From Saccharomycopsis phalli (taxonomy: Eukaryota > Ascomycota > Saccharomycetes > Ascoideales > Saccharomycopsidaceae): DNA of 64,000 nt. Of this stretch, positions 9,919-19,301 are shown piece by piece; the first letter of the stretch is position 1; each line of letters starts with the position of its first letter. Where the stretch lies: assembly GCA_020342235.1 (NCBI GenBank), contig CP073213.1:1218501-1282500 (forward strand), written 5' to 3'. The notes below the pieces were generated by a model. It made no database searches. It worked only from the letters and a program-made list of their open reading frames with translations, and was not told where the DNA came from. The position numbers were made by a program, and so were the translations under genes.

Positions 9919-10872
9919 ATGGAAGAAAAGGTCAGTTCTGTTCAGTTATCGAGGCCATATTTGACGGCAAATGCAATTAAATATCTTCAAAGTCAGACGA
10001 TACCGGACTATGCCATATATAGGCAGCGGATATCTCAGGTGGTGAATTTTCTCACCAATTTGACTAGGACATTGAAATTTCCAACCCGGACACTTGCCTC
10101 GGCAATGTTGTATCACCAAAAGTATTACTTGTACAATAAATTTTCCACAAACACAAACTTGGATGTGGCAGTGTGTGCGCTATTCTTGGCGAGTAAGAAC
10201 GAAGATACGATAAAGAAGCTCCGGGACATTGTGTATGCGGCGAACCCGCTTCGAAACATTAGCAACTCCAACGAAGCCGTGGAGGAAAACCGGAAGTTGG
10301 TGCTTGGCATTGAGAAAAAGATGCTCGAGACGATATGCTTTGATTTTCGCACGTACCACGTGGATGAGATGTTGATCAAAATTGCAAAGACGCTCGGACT
10401 TTCGTTTGACTTGAGTTACTTGGCATACATTATACTGTATGACTCGTATCAGACTGAGATTGGGCTTAAGGTACCGCCACATGCGATTGCCTTAGCACTG
10501 ATTATCATTGCAGGAAAGTTTATGCTGCGAGAAGACATTTTCCCATTGAAGTCCGACGAATTCCACTGTGAGCGGGATTGGGTGAATGAGGCCATCTTTG
10601 AGATTCTTGAGTTGTACATCAACAACTACAACTACGGCAACTTGGTGAACTTGTACCCGAACGACAAGGAGAAGTTTATCAAGATTCGGATAAATATGAA
10701 GAGCGAGGACCAGCTAAATGTGATTTCCGAGGCGAGTTTGAAAAACGACAAGTTTTTTGCACTCAAAAATTTTAATATTAGCGAGAATGCAAGTGCACGT
10801 TACATGCTTGGTAAGCAGCAGGCGAGATTCTACCAAGAGCACGAGGTTGAAAAGGGCGAGACAACGGGATAG
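9919..10872 (+). CDS. CTK2: Cyclin subunit of the CTD kinase CTDK-I (Ctk2-like)
   Basis: A 317-residue protein with a K/C-type cyclin box. The first fold covers about residues 30-150 (RISQVVNFLTNLTRTLKFPTR, LASAMLYHQKYYLYNKF, VAVCALFLASKNEDTIKKL). The second covers about 155-245 (LAYIILYDSYQTEIGLKVPPHAIALALI). The arrangement LKFPTRT-x5-YHQKYY and the IPxHAIALAI-type helix match yeast Ctk2, the cyclin partner of Ctk1 that phosphorylates Ser2 of the Pol II CTD. The length agrees with yeast Ctk2 (323). A related cyclin K/C member cannot be excluded from sequence alone, but Ctk2 fits best. Confidence 0.78.
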   Translation: MEEKVSSVQLSRPYLTANAIKYLQSQTIPDYAIYRQRISQVVNFLTNLTRTLKFPTRTLASAMLYHQKYYLYNKFSTNTNLDVAVCALFLASKNEDTIKKLRDIVYAANPLRNISNSNEAVEENRKLVLGIEKKMLETICFDFRTYHVDEMLIKIAKTLGLSFDLSYLAYIILYDSYQTEIGLKVPPHAIALALIIIAGKFMLREDIFPLKSDEFHCERDWVNEAIFEILELYINNYNYGNLVNLYPNDKEKFIKIRINMKSEDQLNVISEASLKNDKFFALKNFNISENASARYMLGKQQARFYQEHEVEKGETTG

Positions 10873-11273
10873 AATAGAAACAGGGCTGTGTGGGTGCGTG
10901 ACGAGATACTAGCTTTTGGTGGTGAACAATGAACCTGAGCTAGGGCTATGACAACGGGTGTTTTGCTGGTGATTATGCAACTATGTTTGTGAATGTATAC
11001 CAAGTGAGTATTCTTTAATAATACTAGTTAAGACATGTAAAGATTGGCTTGATATGAAATACGACGGAATCTAGGAGAACATTGCATATGTTACTACAAT
11101 AGGCATCATTCCGTGTTAGTGTGTCTAAGCTCATTCCAGGCTCCGATAATTTTGTCTTAGGAGAACAACGCCCCGAGGTAAAAATAGAACAGTACTCAGG
11201 CTACAACCCAAAGCGGATAAAAATTAAATTAAATATATTATGTGAGAACTAAAGCAAATGACGAGTGAAAAAA
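10873..11273. other. Intergenic gap, CTK2 / small gene (convergent)
   Basis: AT-rich 3' flanks of two convergent genes. Both strands were read for short exons with branch-adjacent splice sites; none is convincing. Confidence 0.6.
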
Positions 11274-11435
11274 TTATTTCATGATGCTGGCCTTGATCAA
11301 CTTTTCCTTGTTGATGTATGGCAAGGCCTTGTTGATGCTATCCTGTCTCTGGTTCTCGTCGGAGTTGGCCAAGAACATTTGCAAGTGGTACTGCTTCAAC
11401 TTCTGACTGTAGCTGGTGTCATTATTGCCGGACAT
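11274..11435 (-). CDS. Small conserved-looking protein of 53 residues, function unknown
   Basis: ATG at 11433-11435 and stop at 11274-11276 encode MSGNNDTSYSQKLKQYHLQM..., hydrophilic, with no signal peptide or membrane segment. A TATAAAA box lies 38 bp upstream (11473-11479), and the codons look like those of neighbouring genes (AAG, TTG, GCC, GAC). I do not recognise a family. It is below the usual ORF size cut-off, so it is easily missed. It could be a stress- or growth-regulated small protein, given its strong TATA box, but that is inference. Confidence 0.5.
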   Translation of the reverse strand: MSGNNDTSYSQKLKQYHLQMFLANSDENQRQDSINKALPYINKEKLIKASIMK

Positions 11436-12177
11436 TTCGAATGGAGATGAGATTTAATGGACAGCTGCCTGCTTTTATATTGGAAATATCTACTGGTGAT
11501 AGTGCATGCATGAGCAGTGAGGCAAAACTGCGATGCACACGGTATCTTACCTTTAAGGATACGTCAACCCTATTAGTCAAAAGTACGACAATTCTTGTGC
11601 GGCAGTTGCATGATATTTCAAAATCTACTAGTGTATATAGAAAAAAAAAAAAAAATTTTTTTCTCTTGTGGTCCGTACCCAGTGTATTTCTCTGGACGCG
11701 GTAATTAAATTTTTGTACATTGATTCACTCCTTTTGCAGATTGTCGGTGATCTTCAATAAAACTTTAATCCCTGCGCAACATCAAGATATCGCATCGATC
11801 AGCTTATTATTACGCCCGAGATAATTACAATCTTCATTCCTGGTGTGTGTGGCTCTGTGTTGTCCTGACGTGGCATTAGCCTCTTGTCCATAGCTAAGGC
11901 ATTAGCCACCAATGCTCTTGCATATCGGAACAACATGTTTCAAATCACGCATCCAAGACAGCCGTCCGAATTTCAACTTATAGACAATTATTACTCTGTT
12001 TAATAATTCGGTGTTTGACCGGCCCTTTGGAATTGCTTTTGCTGAAGGAATCCAAGACCCCTGGCACAACTTCCTTGGGGCCTGCCATTGAAGACCCTTG
12101 GCATAACTGGCATATCCCCGCTTACGCCACGTGACCGCGACGTATATATATCAGCCCGTCACAAACATGTGGGCAAA
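11436..12177. other. Intergenic gap between two divergent TATA promoters
   Basis: Divergent promoter region of 742 bp. It holds a TATAAAA (11473-11479, minus) and a TATATATA (12143-12150, plus), and an A15/T7 homopolymer tract near 11640-11661. No gene seen. Confidence 0.6.
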
Positions 12178-13236
12178 ATGTCACCACCTACTTTGAAATG
12201 GGGTGTTTTGGGCTGTGGGTTCATCTCCACGCAGTTTGTGGAGGATGTTTGTGAGCACAGGAACTCGCCCAAGGCCAATCACATAATCCTGGCCATTGGG
12301 GCCTCATCCCGGGTCAAGGGTGAGAAATTCGCTAAGCAGTTTGCCGCAAATCATTCTCCAGTCATTGGCACATACCAAGATGTGATCAATGATCCCAATG
12401 TCGAGATTATCTACATTGGTCTACCTCATACTAGCCATTATGAGTTCACGATCCAGGCCCTCAATGCCGGGAAGCATGTCTTGTGTGAGAAGCCAATTGC
12501 CGTAAATTATAAGCAGGCCAAGGAGATGTTTGACTTGGCCAGGGAAAAGGGTCTTTTTTTGATGGAGGCAGTGTGGACACGGTTTTTCCCTATTATCGAG
12601 GAATTGAAGAGCCATGTGCATGTCAAAAAGACCATTGGTGAAGTTTCGCGGATCATTGTGGACTTTTCCATCGACATGAACATTGACCAGTTGGGCCCCG
12701 AGTCACGGTTGAAGAACCCGGAGTATGCTGGTGGGGCGCTCTTGGACGTTGGAATATACAATTTAACGTTTTGGAGACTCTTCCTTGACACCAAGCTCGG
12801 GAAACAGGTGGTGCCTCATCAGGTTGTGTCCACACAGGTCATCAAGGAGGGAATTGATGTACAGACTGACATTTTAATCAAGCAGCAGGACAACAAGGTT
12901 GCGAGCTTGACCACCTCGTTCTACAACAAGTCGGACTTTGTGTTTGCGAAGATTGACGGCGAGTTGGGGTCGATCTACATTGGCGGAGACTTTTCGTCTG
13001 AGCCGCGGTACTACAAGATTGTGTTTAAGGATCCTGAGACCAAGACGGTGGAGAAGTATGTTTCCAAGGGTGCGAAAAACGGGCTTATTCACGAGGCAGA
13101 TGCGGTTGCACGGGATATAGCTCAAGGGAGGATTGAGAATGATTTGATGCCATGGGACGAAAGTTTGTTGATATTGAAGACGATGGACGGTATTCGGCAG
13201 ACGCATGGGTTGCGATACCCAGTTAAATATGATTAG
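12178..13236 (+). CDS. Gfo/Idh/MocA oxidoreductase, dihydrodiol / D-xylose dehydrogenase type
   Basis: A 352-residue NAD(P)-dependent oxidoreductase. The Rossmann start LKWGVLGCGFIST lies at residues 6-18, followed by IYIGLPHTSHYEF and the catalytic-Lys motif LCEKPIAVN. Next come FLMEAVWTRFFP and GGALLDVGIYNL, then the C-terminal alpha/beta domain. This order matches trans-1,2-dihydrobenzene-1,2-diol dehydrogenase and the fungal NADP D-xylose dehydrogenases; the real substrate cannot be read from the sequence. The ATG at 12178 is chosen because a TATATATA box sits about 30 bp upstream and the Rossmann strand follows directly. The frame is open further upstream only from a TTG. Confidence 0.85.
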   Translation: MSPPTLKWGVLGCGFISTQFVEDVCEHRNSPKANHIILAIGASSRVKGEKFAKQFAANHSPVIGTYQDVINDPNVEIIYIGLPHTSHYEFTIQALNAGKHVLCEKPIAVNYKQAKEMFDLAREKGLFLMEAVWTRFFPIIEELKSHVHVKKTIGEVSRIIVDFSIDMNIDQLGPESRLKNPEYAGGALLDVGIYNLTFWRLFLDTKLGKQVVPHQVVSTQVIKEGIDVQTDILIKQQDNKVASLTTSFYNKSDFVFAKIDGELGSIYIGGDFSSEPRYYKIVFKDPETKTVEKYVSKGAKNGLIHEADAVARDIAQGRIENDLMPWDESLLILKTMDGIRQTHGLRYPVKYD

Positions 13237-13395
13237 GTAGATTTGGTGACGAGTTATGCAAGAGATTTGTTTTGAGTTTGGGAGGTTGTTTGGGAATTGG
13301 GTATTTTAAAAATTAAGAAGTTTGGTATAGCTAAATTTCATGTGTTGGATTTTTAAATGTAGATGTTGCATAGTTGGGTGTGGAATTTACAGTGG

Positions 13396-13480
13396 TGGAA
13401 TTATGGCTATGTAATTATAGCCGTGGAATTATAGCCGTGGAATTATAGCCGTGAAATTATAGCCGTGAAATTATAGCCGT
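13396..13480. repeat. 14-bp tandem repeat (ggaattatagccgt)
   Basis: About six copies with G/A changes, in the gap between the dehydrogenase stop and PRP45. Nothing else is seen in that 353-bp gap. Confidence 0.9.
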
Positions 13481-13589
13481 GGAATATTTACCATCGTAGA
13501 TATCCATGGCGGGTTTTCACCTATTCTATTTTTAATACAATCTTAGTACCAAATGTATCTACGATATTCTGACATGGTCTGTAAGTGGG

Positions 13590-14642
13590 ATGGGATTTGA
13601 CCATGTCAAAATTTTTATGCAGCGATTTTGCAAAATCAACCATCCCATGTCGCTTGTAACCACGACGGACCATGTGTCGGTGCATTATGAAAACTTTCAA
13701 AAGGTGTCAGTTAAAGACAAGAGCAAATTGGATTTAAGCTTACCATCTGAAGAAGAAATCGAGCAGTGTACGAAGCGGACCAAGGAGGCCTTGCAGAAGA
13801 TTGTGGACGACAAATTGGCCACCAATGTGAAAAAGAAGGAGGACACCTATGTCAAGTATACCGGCAGCACGATTGACGGTGCTGGGAAGACGCGAATGAT
13901 TAAAATCGTCGAAAAGGAGCTCGATCCAATGGTACCAACTGCCAAGTTCAAAAACAACCAAAAGACGCCCTCGCTTCCCGAATCAAGCACAGCTGCGGTT
14001 TTGAAGCCCAAGACCGCGGCGAAAACCACAGAGGAGCAGCGAGAGTGGTATATTCCCCCGGCGATTTCCAACTGGAAGAACCCCAACGGCTATACCATTG
14101 CCATTGATAAACGGGTAGGTGCCTTTGGAGGAGCCGGAGCCCCAAAGGAGGTGACAATCAGCGACAAGTTTTCCAAGTTGGCGGAGTCGTTGCACCAGGC
14201 TGATTTGAAGGCGCGGCAGGATATCAAGGCCCGGAACCGGTTACGCATTAAAATGGCCAACAAGGAAAAGCAGGACAAGCAGAATGAGTTGAAGAGCATG
14301 GCCATGACGTTGCGAAACGGCAGGGACAAGCGGTTGTCCGTGGGTCGAAGTATGGTGATCGAGCGGAATCTAAAGCGGCGCAAATACATTGACGAGTCGG
14401 AGCCCTCAGGCCCGGCCAATGATCTTCTTGATGCTCGGATTTTCACCAAAAACGTGGCCGCCACAAACGAGGGGGAAATATACAGCCAGCCAATGTTTAA
14501 GCAGCACGAGGCGATTCAGAATATATACACGGTTAAAAACAGCACCAACAAGAGTCTTGGGGGCGGCGAGAAGACTGAGGTTGGGAGTTTTGGCGGGACG
14601 ATTAAGTTTACAAAGGATAAGAAGTCGCGGTGGGATGATTAG
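13590..14642 (+). CDS. PRP45: Spliceosome component Prp45 (SNW/SKIP family)
   Basis: SNW-domain protein of the activated spliceosome (NineTeen complex associated). The core is clear: LPSEEEIEQCTKRTKEALQ (about residues 50-68), then IKIVEKELDPM. WYIPPAISNWKNPNGYTIAID carries the family's SNWKNP(x)GY signature near residue 153, then GDKF/SKLAESLHQADLKAR and a basic helical region. The end is VGSFGGTIKFTKDK. The 350 residues compare with 379 in yeast; the N terminus is shorter than in most eukaryotes. The start is uncertain: ATGs at 13590, 13617 and 13647 are all in frame. I keep the longest, although the Ser-rich MSLVTTT start at 13647 is attractive. Confidence 0.92.
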   Translation: MGFDHVKIFMQRFCKINHPMSLVTTTDHVSVHYENFQKVSVKDKSKLDLSLPSEEEIEQCTKRTKEALQKIVDDKLATNVKKKEDTYVKYTGSTIDGAGKTRMIKIVEKELDPMVPTAKFKNNQKTPSLPESSTAAVLKPKTAAKTTEEQREWYIPPAISNWKNPNGYTIAIDKRVGAFGGAGAPKEVTISDKFSKLAESLHQADLKARQDIKARNRLRIKMANKEKQDKQNELKSMAMTLRNGRDKRLSVGRSMVIERNLKRRKYIDESEPSGPANDLLDARIFTKNVAATNEGEIYSQPMFKQHEAIQNIYTVKNSTNKSLGGGEKTEVGSFGGTIKFTKDKKSRWDD

Positions 14643-14654
14643 GTATTGACACTG

Positions 14655-14900
14655 GGCAGATATTGGACAGCTATTGGACAGCTATTGGACAGTTATTGGA
14701 CAGCTATTTGACAGCTATTTGACCACCATCTGACCAACTATTTAACCATCTATTTGACCATCTATTTGACCATCTATTTGACCATCTATTTGGACAGCTA
14801 TTTGGACAACCATTTGACCACCATCTGACCAACCATTTGACCATTATGACAACCATTTGTCCACTATTGTTCACTATTCTCCACTATTCTCCACTATGTC
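14655..14900. repeat. Imperfect tandem repeat between convergent PRP45 and lipase genes
   Basis: Successive blocks of attggacagct, ctatttgaccat and ccactattct-type units with gradual drift, filling the whole gap between the two stop codons. Confidence 0.85.
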
Positions 14901-14930
14901 CACTATGTCCGCCATTATCCACTATGTCCA

Positions 14931-15914
14931 CTACCTTGGATGACAACTGGTAATATGGCAAAAGTACGACGCATGCTTTGTCTTTTTAGAATCAGTAGAA
15001 TCCACCGAAATGTCCTGGTCAAGCTCCTCATACACCCCCTCCAAGTCACCCACAGGCTCCAGACCGGAGTCGTGTGTCTCTGTGGTTAGCTCCAACGTCT
15101 CAATCGTGTGCGGAAACTCGTCCTTGTCAATGAAAATCTCAATACCACAGTGGCTATAGAAGATGTTGCTCTTTTTGGGCAAGCTTGGGACAATGTCGCC
15201 CTTGTGCACGAGTCGAATGAGCCCACTGGCAATTGGCCCGCTCTGGATTGCATTCAAGTTTTCCCGAGTGCCAAACAACTTGTCGGCAAAGTGGCTAAAC
15301 TGCCGGTTGCCGACCTTTGGCCCTCCTGCAGTGATGACTTTCGGCCGGAGGTTCATCAACGCAGCTTCAATCCCAGCCAAAGTCGCCATGGCTCCGCCCA
15401 AGGAATGGCCACATATCCAGAGCTGGTAATCAGAATATTGCCGCGAAAGAGACTGGATGTCCGGGGCAAAGTCAGGGTACAAGGATCTGAGCGACTGGTA
15501 AAATCCCCGGTGCACTCTGGCGTTGCTTGGGGCATGTCCGTTGATTGGCGTGTATCTCGCTAGCTGAATGGAGATGTTGGTGAACCAGTCGGTCCAGGTC
15601 TTGGAGCCGGTGAACACGAGCAAGATTCGCTTTTCCCGATGGTCCAAGGCAATGTATCCGCGATTGGTGAACACCCAGCCCTCGATTGTATCCAGGTGGC
15701 TGAGAAGCTTGACGAGCGCCAAGTCGCTGCATTTGTTGACCGCAGAGCGGCAGCGTGCGACAAAGCTGACCATTGTGGTGTCATAATTGATGCAAGACGC
15801 GGCTTTGTCATATTGGGTGGACATGGTCAACTCGGAGTACAATTCTGGAGGACAGTCCCAGGAGTGCGACTTGTGGATTAGTAGAAATAGCGAGACGATT
15901 GCAGCTAGTTTCAT
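14931..15914 (-). CDS. LIH1: Secreted class 3 (fungal triacylglycerol) lipase, Lih1-like
   Basis: A 327-residue alpha/beta-hydrolase. The N terminus MKLAAIVSLFLLIHKSHS is a signal peptide, so the protein is probably secreted or luminal. Lipase-3 landmarks are GYIALDHREKRILLVFTGSKTWTDW, then VHRGFYQSL. The nucleophile elbow GHSLGGAMA (Ser near residue 170) follows, then ITAGGPKVGN and VHKGDIVPSLP (Asp). A His lies in the C-terminal part. Length and order match yeast YJR107W (LIH1, 328 residues). The ATG at 15912-15914 begins the signal peptide; the frame upstream opens only from a TTG. A TATATAT sequence lies about 35 bp upstream. Confidence 0.88.
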   Translation of the reverse strand: MKLAAIVSLFLLIHKSHSWDCPPELYSELTMSTQYDKAASCINYDTTMVSFVARCRSAVNKCSDLALVKLLSHLDTIEGWVFTNRGYIALDHREKRILLVFTGSKTWTDWFTNISIQLARYTPINGHAPSNARVHRGFYQSLRSLYPDFAPDIQSLSRQYSDYQLWICGHSLGGAMATLAGIEAALMNLRPKVITAGGPKVGNRQFSHFADKLFGTRENLNAIQSGPIASGLIRLVHKGDIVPSLPKKSNIFYSHCGIEIFIDKDEFPHTIETLELTTETHDSGLEPVGDLEGVYEELDQDISVDSTDSKKTKHASYFCHITSCHPR

Positions 15915-16080
15915 TGCACTTTCCCGGTGGAAATACACTAGGAGCACTGAATATATATTGATGCTGAAGGAATGGAAAAACAATAGCTATACAAAGGAAT
16001 AAACGAAAGAAAGAAAACAATGTGTACATGAAGGAACTGCCGTTCATCACCTCTACATCCTGAATAGTCTATATTTTAGT

Positions 16081-17304
16081 CTAGCTGATGGTGATTATGC
16101 CAGAGTCCTTTAAGCTGTTGCTCAAGATGGTCTCTTGCACAGCAGCAAACACAACCTGGATATTGTCTGTATCGGTGGCTTGGGTGACGTGCGGGTAGAT
16201 GGTGAGATTTGAACGGTTGACCTGCTTGAATCGCCAGAGAATGTACTTTGCGGCCTTGCCAAGGTCGTTGCCTCCAGTGTAGTCGGGGAAGTAGTTTCCC
16301 AATGGTGAATGCGCAAGTTTTTCGGCAAACACGTCGATCTTGTTGAGGAAAAGCACAATCGAGGTCCGTGCAAACCACCGCAGGTTCACCACCGAATCAA
16401 ACAACACCAAACTTTCCTCCAAGCGGTTCTGCAGCTTCTCCTCAAGCAACGTCTGGTCGTACTCCGAAAGAGCCACACAGAAGATTATTATGGCCACGTT
16501 GTCAAACGAGTGGATCCACTTCTTGCGCTCGCTTCGCTGTCCACCCACATCCACCATGTGCACTTTGGAGGTGCCCATGTTGAACCGACTCTCAAACACA
16601 CCCGACGTCTTTTTCCGGGTGCGCAACACGTCGGTGACGCTGGCCACGTATCCTTCTGCCGCAATACGGTTCAAATTGCAAAAGAAATACCTCGCCGAGT
16701 CCATGAGGTAGAGATGGTTCTTGTGCTCAAGAAGCATGTTTTTGGTCAGGTTCGCCTTCCAGATCAACGCGGCAATCCGCACAATGTTCTCGGGAAGCGT
16801 CGACCCATTGTATGCCACCATTTCCCGCAACTGGTCCTCGGTCACCTGTCCTTCAACCGGGTATTCGTCAACCGCTTCGTCATCGTTTTTGACGTCCGCA
16901 CCCTCAAGAAGCTTGACACCGTTGGATATAGGATAGTTATTTTCTAGGTAGCACTTGGCGATTGCCTTGGCACAGTCCAACACATTTCGGTAGACAAACG
17001 GCACGTACTCGAGAAGCTCGCTGTCGGTGTAGCCGTTTTGATGCAAGATTTTCATCTGCTTCAAGATGGTCGACTTGCCGCTCTCACCAGATCCAAGAAG
17101 CAAGATTTTAAACTCGTCGTCGTCCGACGCTTCGGTTTTGGGCTCATCAGTGATTTGGTCTGCCCGCTTGGTTGCGAGACTCATTTGTGGAGTTTGCTGC
17201 GACACTGGCGCCGCCACTTTCGTGGCTACGGTGCTATCGGCAGTCCCGTTGGACTTTGGTATTGTATTAGATTCTTCGTCCCCTTTGGAAAAACAGGAAC
17301 CCAT
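16081..17304 (-). CDS. GPA2: G protein alpha subunit Gpa2 (nutrient/cAMP signalling)
   Basis: A 407-residue heterotrimeric-type G alpha that in yeasts couples a glucose/amino-acid receptor to adenylate cyclase. MGSC at the N terminus gives N-myristoylation (Gly2) and probable palmitoylation (Cys4). A Gpa2-like N-terminal extension precedes the P loop GSGESGKST (71-79). Then come [12 protein letters not shown] (switch II), NKID and TQATDT. The stretch [20 protein letters not shown] and [20 protein letters not shown] matches yeast Gpa2, not Gpa1, and the long Gpa1 insertion is absent. It ends [10 protein letters not shown]. The ATG at 17302-17304 is chosen for the myristoylation motif. A GTTGCGTGCCC element lies 75 bp upstream, and the NmrA-like gene is 122 bp upstream on the same strand. 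Confidence 0.94.
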   Translation of the reverse strand: MGSCFSKGDEESNTIPKSNGTADSTVATKVAAPVSQQTPQMSLATKRADQITDEPKTEASDDDEFKILLLGSGESGKSTILKQMKILHQNGYTDSELLEYVPFVYRNVLDCAKAIAKCYLENNYPISNGVKLLEGADVKNDDEAVDEYPVEGQVTEDQLREMVAYNGSTLPENIVRIAALIWKANLTKNMLLEHKNHLYLMDSARYFFCNLNRIAAEGYVASVTDVLRTRKKTSGVFESRFNMGTSKVHMVDVGGQRSERKKWIHSFDNVAIIIFCVALSEYDQTLLEEKLQNRLEESLVLFDSVVNLRWFARTSIVLFLNKIDVFAEKLAHSPLGNYFPDYTGGNDLGKAAKYILWRFKQVNRSNLTIYPHVTQATDTDNIQVVFAAVQETILSNSLKDSGIITIS

Positions 17305-17379
17305 GTTTATATCAGCATGCCTAGCAAAAAAAGACAATTCTATATTGCGTATATGCTGTTTACCAAAAAAAAATTGGTG

Positions 17380-17390
17380 TTGCGTGCCCT
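17380..17390 (+). promoter_or_regulatory. GTTGCGTGCCC element upstream of GPA2
   Basis: The 11-mer gttgcgtgccc followed by tggcac (partly palindromic), 75 bp upstream of the GPA2 ATG. Same core as at 2132-2152, 29365-29376 and 33546-33557. Confidence 0.5.
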
Positions 17391-17426
17391 GGCACAGCCT
17401 ACAGTATGCAAACCCTCGTTTACGCA

Positions 17427-18311
17427 TTAGTATTTACTCCACTTGAACAACGTCTCATGGGGGTTTATAAACTCCCGGTCGTTGTTTGTAAAAAACGCCA
17501 ATCCTTTGCCGTCGCCCGACGCACTTAGAATTTGCAAGTACTTAAAAAACTGCAGCTGGCTAAGCTCCCCAGTAAAACTCGCCTTGGCCTCCGCCAAAGC
17601 CTGGCCTAGTGGAATCGCCGGTAAAACATTGAGCTTCACCCCGTGGCTTGCCTCGTACTTGGACACCACCGCCTTTTGGCTGGTTCTATCAGAATAGATT
17701 CGCAATACATCAGGCAACGTCGCCGGATCTTTGGCTGCAATCGCCGCCAAACTCCGGCCCACATCCTCCAAAGCACTCACGGAAAACTCCTGGTTCTCAT
17801 TGCCAACGTAGGTGACCTCGTTTGTCGCAGGATTGTGGCCCACGCTACCAAGCCATTCAATTAAAAAGGCATTTGGCGCAAAGAAGAGCGAGGTGTACAC
17901 GTCAACCGTCTTGTATCCTGCGGCACGCGCAGCATCCGAATGCTCTTGCTTATCCTTGAGAATCCCAGGAAATTCCTTCAAGGACGCCTCAAGGTCGGTG
18001 CCAAATTGCGTAGGAATGTATAATTTTACAGTACTGGCTTTCACCGCCTCGAGAACCGTGGCCAAGTACTCGCCCACTCCTCCAATGTTGATAAACACAT
18101 CAACACCAGCAAGAGCCGGCCGGTACGATGCGGCAGTGTTGTCGACATGGTAGTACTTGAACGTATCTGAGTCTTTCAGACCGTCAACGTCTCGAGTAGT
18201 AAGGACTCTGATGGGCAAGGCGAAATTGGCACTTGTCTCGGCAAACGCCTGGAGAGTGGGCTTTCCAAGAAAGCCGTTTGTTCCTAGAATTGCAACTGTG
18301 TGTTTAACCAT
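17427..18311 (-). CDS. NmrA-like / isoflavone-reductase-like NAD(P)-binding protein
   Basis: A 294-residue atypical short-chain dehydrogenase. The N-terminal Rossmann motif is [15 protein letters not shown] (residues 6-20; the family's GxxGxxG). [34 protein letters not shown] follows in the NmrA layout. The canonical YxxxK catalytic pair of classical SDRs is not evident, as is usual in this family. The substrate is unknown. A TATAAAAG box lies 35 bp upstream of the ATG (18346-18353), suggesting regulated expression. The stop codon is 122 bp before the GPA2 start. Confidence 0.8.
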   Translation of the reverse strand: MVKHTVAILGTNGFLGKPTLQAFAETSANFALPIRVLTTRDVDGLKDSDTFKYYHVDNTAASYRPALAGVDVFINIGGVGEYLATVLEAVKASTVKLYIPTQFGTDLEASLKEFPGILKDKQEHSDAARAAGYKTVDVYTSLFFAPNAFLIEWLGSVGHNPATNEVTYVGNENQEFSVSALEDVGRSLAAIAAKDPATLPDVLRIYSDRTSQKAVVSKYEASHGVKLNVLPAIPLGQALAEAKASFTGELSQLQFFKYLQILSASGDGKGLAFFTNNDREFINPHETLFKWSKY

Positions 18312-18827
18312 GATAATGATGCTGGAAACTACATGACGGCCTGGCTTTTATATTACACTGTGTGGTTGTATCTTACAAATTCTGACCAATGCATAATGGG
18401 CAACATCACCTGGGAATGCGATATTCTGACAAATCAAAACCAGGATGACAAATAAGCGTAATTGTCATGCAACTAATTAAAAGGTGGAGTATTGAGTAAG
18501 CCACTGGCAAGGTTAGGTTGCTTGGACAATGCATAATGTAAAATGACACTCAACAGCCTGAGCTGATCATTATGATGTGGCTTATTACAAGGGTCTAGCA
18601 ACACAGTATTACGTCATGATTGCCAAGAGAATTTGATTACCAATTAAATAACAATTTCACATGAGAATCGAGTCGCCTGAGAAATTGATTATCAATATAA
18701 TGGGACTGGTGAATATAGTATGGAGAGCCTGTTTGAGCAAACGGTTGCTGAGGGGTTGCATTTTCCAAATGTGCGATCCATGTAGGTGAATACTTTGGAT
18801 GTGTAGAGGAATAGAGGCTTGACAGGG

Positions 18828-19015
18828 TTGAGAAATTACGAAATTGGGAAATTTCAAATTTGAGAAATTGAGAAATTGGGAAATTGGGAAATTGAGAAAT
18901 TGATAAAATTGCAAAATTAAGCAAATTGACAATCAGTAAAATTGTAAAATCAATAAATTTGCGAAATTTAGCAATTTGAAAATCAGGAAATTGAAAATCA
19001 GGAAATTGCAAAATC
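18828..19015. repeat. AT-rich imperfect tandem repeat (gaaattg/gggaaatt units)
   Basis: Roughly 7-14 bp units of the gagaaattgggaaatt type repeated with many variants. Confidence 0.8.
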
Positions 19016-19232
19016 TCAACACAATTACCAAAGACCATGACAAAGGTAAATATTCCAAATGACAAAACACATGCTATACTCTCTAAACACCCTGTGGATA
19101 AATGCCACTCTATATAATTTGCCCTCTCTGAAATCTAAACCAAACGCAAATCCCTAAGTTGCGCAGCATCCTAAGGTACCGAGCTTGGACTCGATTGCGT
19201 GGTGGATCCATGTCAGCGGTGTCCGCTGGCGG

Positions 19233-19240
19233 CCGGGTAA
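19233..19240 (+). promoter_or_regulatory. Reb1-type site upstream of PAN3
   Basis: CCGGGTAA, 62 bp before the proposed PAN3 first exon and in gene orientation. Confidence 0.55.
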
Positions 19241-19301
19241 CACTGCCGTTCAAGGTAAGTGATGTATGTTGTTTGATAGAATGGATCAGACTGGGTTCCT
19301 C

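Larger units (their letters stand above)
18312..19301. other. Intergenic gap, NmrA-like / PAN3
   Basis: Divergent promoter gap. It contains the repeat at 18828-19015, a Reb1-type site (19233-19240) and a GTAAGT-bearing stretch (19255). The 142-codon minus frame at 18637-19065 is repeat-driven. Confidence 0.6.

Noticed and set aside
13574-13622. GTAAGT...TATGCAG as a first intron of PRP45
   Set aside because: The nearby ATG (13574) joins in the wrong phase and reaches a stop. No TAAC branch is present. The frame is open without splicing.
18637-19065. 142-codon minus-strand open frame
   Set aside because: Almost wholly AT-rich tandem units; the Phe/Ile/Gln pattern is produced by the repeat.
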